Program-made: the position numbers and the translations under genes
Shown: piece by piece, positions 61,933-64,000 of the stretch
Layout of the letters: every line of letters starts with the position of its first letter
Position numbering within the stretch: the stretch's first letter is position 1
Notes under the pieces: model-generated
What the model was told of the DNA's origin: nothing
The model's database searches: none
The model's input: only the letters and a program-made list of their open reading frames with translations
Assembly (NCBI GenBank): GCA_017550145.1
Contig: JAFZQG010000027.1
Span: 1 to 64,000, forward strand
Length of the DNA stretch: 64,000 nucleotides
DNA from: Erysipelotrichaceae bacterium
GTDB taxonomy: Bacteria > Bacillota_I > Bacilli_A > Erysipelotrichales > Erysipelotrichaceae
Direction of reading: 5' to 3'

Positions 61933-62742
61933 TTAATCTTTGTTTAAAGTATCTCTGAATACGTAATACTTCTGATACAGGAATTCCGTTACCAGATTCA
62001 GAAACATATCGATACCCGTTACCACATAGTCGTTCCAGCCCAGGGTCCCGGTCAGGTAATTGCCGAATATGGTTGATAAAGGTGTAAAGACACAGTAGTA
62101 GGCGAAGACCTTGGCCATCGCTACCGGCACATTGGAAGCCGATTTGAAGGTGTAGTTTCTGTTCAGTGTAAAGTTCCATAATACCGAAAGGATCAGGGAG
62201 ATCAGATAGCTTGGCCACCAGCCCAGTTTCAGTATTTCATTGAATAACGTAAAACTGATTATCTGAATAACACCGGCCGAGATGGAGAATAAGGTAAACT
62301 TGATGGTCTGCAATAAATCCTTATTGACCTGTTTTTTAGATTGATTATTAAGATAATTATCGGCCTTGGTCAAGAACTCCTTCATATTGTCGAAAGTCAG
62401 AGTATTCAAAGCTTCCTCATATGGCAACAGAACGACCTCTTCAACTTCTTCTTCCTGAAGGACCGGTTCCTGATTCTCATAATAGGCCAGATAATAATAG
62501 ACCCTCTTTTCGATCCCGTTAGGCATGACGTATTCCGTGACTTCACAGAAATCCTTATCGATCTTTACATCAAGTCCGACTTCTTCCTTTATCTCTCTTT
62601 TCGCAGCCATGAGTTCGGTTTCGCCTTCTTCAAGATGCCCTTTGGCAAAACCGTAGTTGCCATGAAAATCCTTCTGCAGCAGATAGTATATCTTATTGTC
62701 TTTAATCGTATATATGATTGCACCGGCACTTATTTCCATCAT
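61933..62742 (-). CDS. NUDIX hydrolase fused to a GtrA-like membrane domain
   Basis: 269 residues from the ATG at 62742 (the next codon is also ATG). Residues ~1-125 are NUDIX: the box is complete as GHLEEGETELMAAKREIKEE followed by VGL. Residues ~140-265 contain four membrane helices with GtrA features (FTLFSISAGVIQIISFTLF, LSVLWNFTLNRNYTFKS, FLYQKYYVFRD). GtrA proteins flip or help move lipid-linked sugars; NUDIX enzymes cleave nucleoside diphosphates such as nucleotide sugars. The fusion suggests coupled turnover of a nucleotide-linked or lipid-linked sugar at the membrane. TATAAT ends six bases before the ATG with no ribosome site, suggesting a leaderless mRNA. Confidence 0.85.
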   Translation of the reverse strand: MMEISAGAIIYTIKDNKIYYLLQKDFHGNYGFAKGHLEEGETELMAAKREIKEEVGLDVKIDKDFCEVTEYVMPNGIEKRVYYYLAYYENQEPVLQEEEVEEVVLLPYEEALNTLTFDNMKEFLTKADNYLNNQSKKQVNKDLLQTIKFTLFSISAGVIQIISFTLFNEILKLGWWPSYLISLILSVLWNFTLNRNYTFKSASNVPVAMAKVFAYYCVFTPLSTIFGNYLTGTLGWNDYVVTGIDMFLNLVTEFLYQKYYVFRDTLNKD

Positions 62743-62791
62743 GATTTTATTATAGACGATTAGACCAAATAACATTACAATAAAAAATGAA

Positions 62792-63664
62792 ATGAAAATG
62801 TTACTGCTGGTAAATGCCCGTTCGGGTCTGAAGAATTCCAAGGCGAATCTTCTGAATGTGATCGATATCTTCTGCCGTAAGGATTATACGGTAACGGTCT
62901 ATGTTACCCAGAAACAGAATGATGCGCATGACTACCTGATGAAAAACAGGATCAAATATGATGTGGTCTGTGTTTTCGGCGGCGACGGTACGATGAACGA
63001 AGTTACCGATGCTCTGATGCGCAAGGATGAGAAACCGGTTTTAGGTTACTTCCCAAGCGGCACGATGAACGACTTCGGTTCCAATTTTGATCTGGGCAGT
63101 GATTTTAAGCAGATTGCAGAAAGGATCTGTGAAGGCAAGATCAGAGAATTCGATGTCGGATGTTTCAACGGCAGATATTTCAATTATGTAGCAGCTTTCG
63201 GCGCCATGTGCGATGTGCCTTTTACAACCAGGAGAGATGCGAAGGAGACTTTTGGCAATATCGCCTATATCATGGAAGGAATCGGTAAACTGCCGGAAAT
63301 CAAGATGCATAAGGTTAAATATACGGTCAATGGCCGTGAATATAAAAAGGATGTGCTGTTCGGTCTGATCTATTCGGGTAACAGAGTTGCGGGCATGGAA
63401 CTGGAAGACAAGAAACATTCCAGGATCGATGACGGTCTGTTTAATGTACTGATCGTTGACTATGTTCCGACGGTCTTTAATGCCCCGGATATCCTTTCCA
63501 CGATCTTGCAGCAGAAACGTTTCATCCACCGTTATCAGACGGATAAGATCTCTCTGGAATTCGAGGATGATGTGGTCTGGACCCTGGATGGTGAAGAGGC
63601 CAAAATGGATAAGAATAAAGCAGAAATAAGTATTATAAATAAAGCACTCAGGATCATTGCCTGA
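62792..63664 (+). CDS. Diacylglycerol/lipid kinase family protein (DgkB/YegS-like)
   Basis: 290 residues. The catalytic-domain motif VFGGDGTMNEVTDALM and the later YFPSGTMNDFG identify the diacylglycerol kinase family; C-terminal VWTLDGEEA is the DGE-type motif found in bacterial DgkB/YegS. It phosphorylates diacylglycerol or a related lipid at the inner face of the membrane and recycles lipid from lipoteichoic acid synthesis. The start is one of three close ATGs (62787 is followed by a stop; 62792, 62798). Divergent from the NUDIX-GtrA gene, with 49 bases between. Confidence 0.9.
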   Translation: MKMLLLVNARSGLKNSKANLLNVIDIFCRKDYTVTVYVTQKQNDAHDYLMKNRIKYDVVCVFGGDGTMNEVTDALMRKDEKPVLGYFPSGTMNDFGSNFDLGSDFKQIAERICEGKIREFDVGCFNGRYFNYVAAFGAMCDVPFTTRRDAKETFGNIAYIMEGIGKLPEIKMHKVKYTVNGREYKKDVLFGLIYSGNRVAGMELEDKKHSRIDDGLFNVLIVDYVPTVFNAPDILSTILQQKRFIHRYQTDKISLEFEDDVVWTLDGEEAKMDKNKAEISIINKALRIIA

Positions 63665-63674
63665 GTGCTTTTTT
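63641..63674 (+). terminator. Intrinsic terminator after the lipid kinase gene
   Basis: Stem AAAGCACTCAGG / CCTGAGTGCTTT with T6; the stop codon lies in the 3' arm. Confidence 0.9.
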
Positions 63675-63708
63675 ACAATGAATGAAGAAAGAATATACAA
63701 TAATAATG

Positions 63709-63730
63709 TATCGGTATACCGATATATAAT
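63709..63730 (+). promoter_or_regulatory. Palindromic operator abutting the -10 of the XRE gene
   Basis: TATCGGTATACCGATA (63709-63724) is a perfect 16-bp palindrome, directly followed by TATAAT (63725-63730). The start codon follows nine bases later. Binding would cover the promoter spacer, fitting autoregulation by the downstream HTH protein. Confidence 0.72.
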
Positions 63731-63739
63731 TGATATTTT

Positions 63740-64000
63740 ATGAACTTAAATATAGCTTTAAAAAAGAAAAATATGAGTAAATATGCACTTTCTAAAAGAA
63801 GTGGTATTTCATATTCAACGATTCATGATTTGTGCAGTGGGATTATTAAGATTCAGAATCTTTCATCTGGTTTACTTTATAGAATTTCAAAAGTGCTGGG
63901 TATTCCGATGGAACAGTTATTGGAAGAAGAAAGAACTCAGGAATATATCAGAAGCGAGATATGCCATGAGTTAAAGGAACTTGGCGATTTCGGTTTTATG
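63740..64000 (+). CDS. XRE family HTH regulator, 3'-truncated by the window edge
   Basis: The frame opens at ATG 63740 and is still open at the window end (87 codons). The protein begins MNLNIALKKKNMSKYALSK and has an HTH of the Cro/C1 type (KYALSKRSGISYSTIHDLCS, then LYRISKVLGIPMEQLL). Such short HTH proteins preceding a longer C-terminal part are common as antitoxins or prophage-type regulators. The palindrome at 63709 is the likely operator. The next gene, possibly a toxin, lies outside the window. Confidence 0.8.
   Translation, partial: MNLNIALKKKNMSKYALSKRSGISYSTIHDLCSGIIKIQNLSSGLLYRISKVLGIPMEQLLEEERTQEYIRSEICHELKELGDFGFM

Noticed and set aside
62341..62763. Plus-strand frame of 140 codons
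   Set aside because: Opposite the NUDIX part of the NUDIX-GtrA gene, whose NUDIX box fixes the true strand.
63041..63700. Long minus-strand frame of 219 codons
   Set aside because: It lies fully opposite the lipid kinase gene, whose motifs are clear; the antisense protein has no recognisable domain and no ribosome site.
63783..63974. Plus-strand frame of 63 codons near the right edge
   Set aside because: It is out of frame with the XRE protein starting at 63740, which has a clear HTH and continues off the window.

Overview
The window looks like chromosome from a low-to-moderate GC Bacillota (Firmicutes) bacterium, most plausibly an anaerobic, gut-type member of the Erysipelotrichia. The reasons are AGGAG-type ribosome binding sites, several TTG/GTG starts, a DUF1146 protein, a CBS-domain family II pyrophosphatase, an ECF importer and many amino-sugar and phospho-sugar genes. 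The taxon is inferred, not proven. No rRNA, tRNA, CRISPR array or insertion sequence was recognised. Coding density is high; the only gene-free stretch over 300 bases is 3090-3724, which holds a 95-98 bp direct repeat and a 33-bp tandem repeat array.

Layout. 1-2.2 kb: a truncated Gfo/Idh/MocA oxidoreductase and a GH1 6-phospho-beta-glucosidase. 2.3-3.7 kb: a BrnT/BrnA toxin-antitoxin pair between two copies of a ~95-bp repeat. 3.7-7.3 kb: choline kinase-like gene, membrane protein, nagA-1, anchored protein. 7.4-9.5 kb: a large soluble TIR-TPR protein. 9.6-12.4 kb: ECF sigma factor with a DUF4349 membrane protein, anchored nuclease, CutC. 12.4-17.9 kb: tandem-HAD protein, dehydrogenase, SIS protein, MATE exporter, M24 peptidase. 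17.9-23.8 kb: an ECF transporter (S, T, A1, A2) with two PfkB kinases and a BtpA-family protein. 23.8-33.6 kb: M24-like protein, PTS EIIA, three tandem SIS proteins, PlsC, oxidoreductase, nagA-2, CpXC protein, two esterases and an ATP-grasp ligase. 33.7-35.3 kb: an AbiE-type toxin-antitoxin pair with a palindromic operator. 35.4-43.3 kb: housekeeping genes including Nif3, Sua5/TsaC, pyrophosphatase and nagA-3, and a broken BrnA-like antitoxin. 43.3-45.3 kb: HTH-AAA-PD-(D/E)XK protein behind its own operator-promoter. 45.3-53.1 kb: MarR regulator and four ABC exporter half-subunits forming two heterodimers. 53.1-59.5 kb: five tandem genes for TIR-transmembrane-leucine-rich-repeat proteins. 59.5-64 kb: cyclophilin, glutamate dehydrogenase, C_GCAxxG_C_C protein, NUDIX-GtrA fusion, lipid kinase, and a truncated XRE regulator.

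Two themes stand out. One is uptake and processing of amino sugars and phosphorylated sugars (three NagA paralogues, four SIS proteins, PTS EIIA, GH1, PfkB kinases). The other is defence or stress modules: two intact toxin-antitoxin pairs, one broken antitoxin, an AAA/PD-(D/E)XK protein, a TIR-TPR protein, and the TIR-TM-LRR operon. That operon is the best candidate for an undescribed system: each protein has an N-terminal TIR-like domain, one membrane helix and an outward LRR domain, like Toll-like receptors with the order reversed; only three of the five keep the putative catalytic glutamate.
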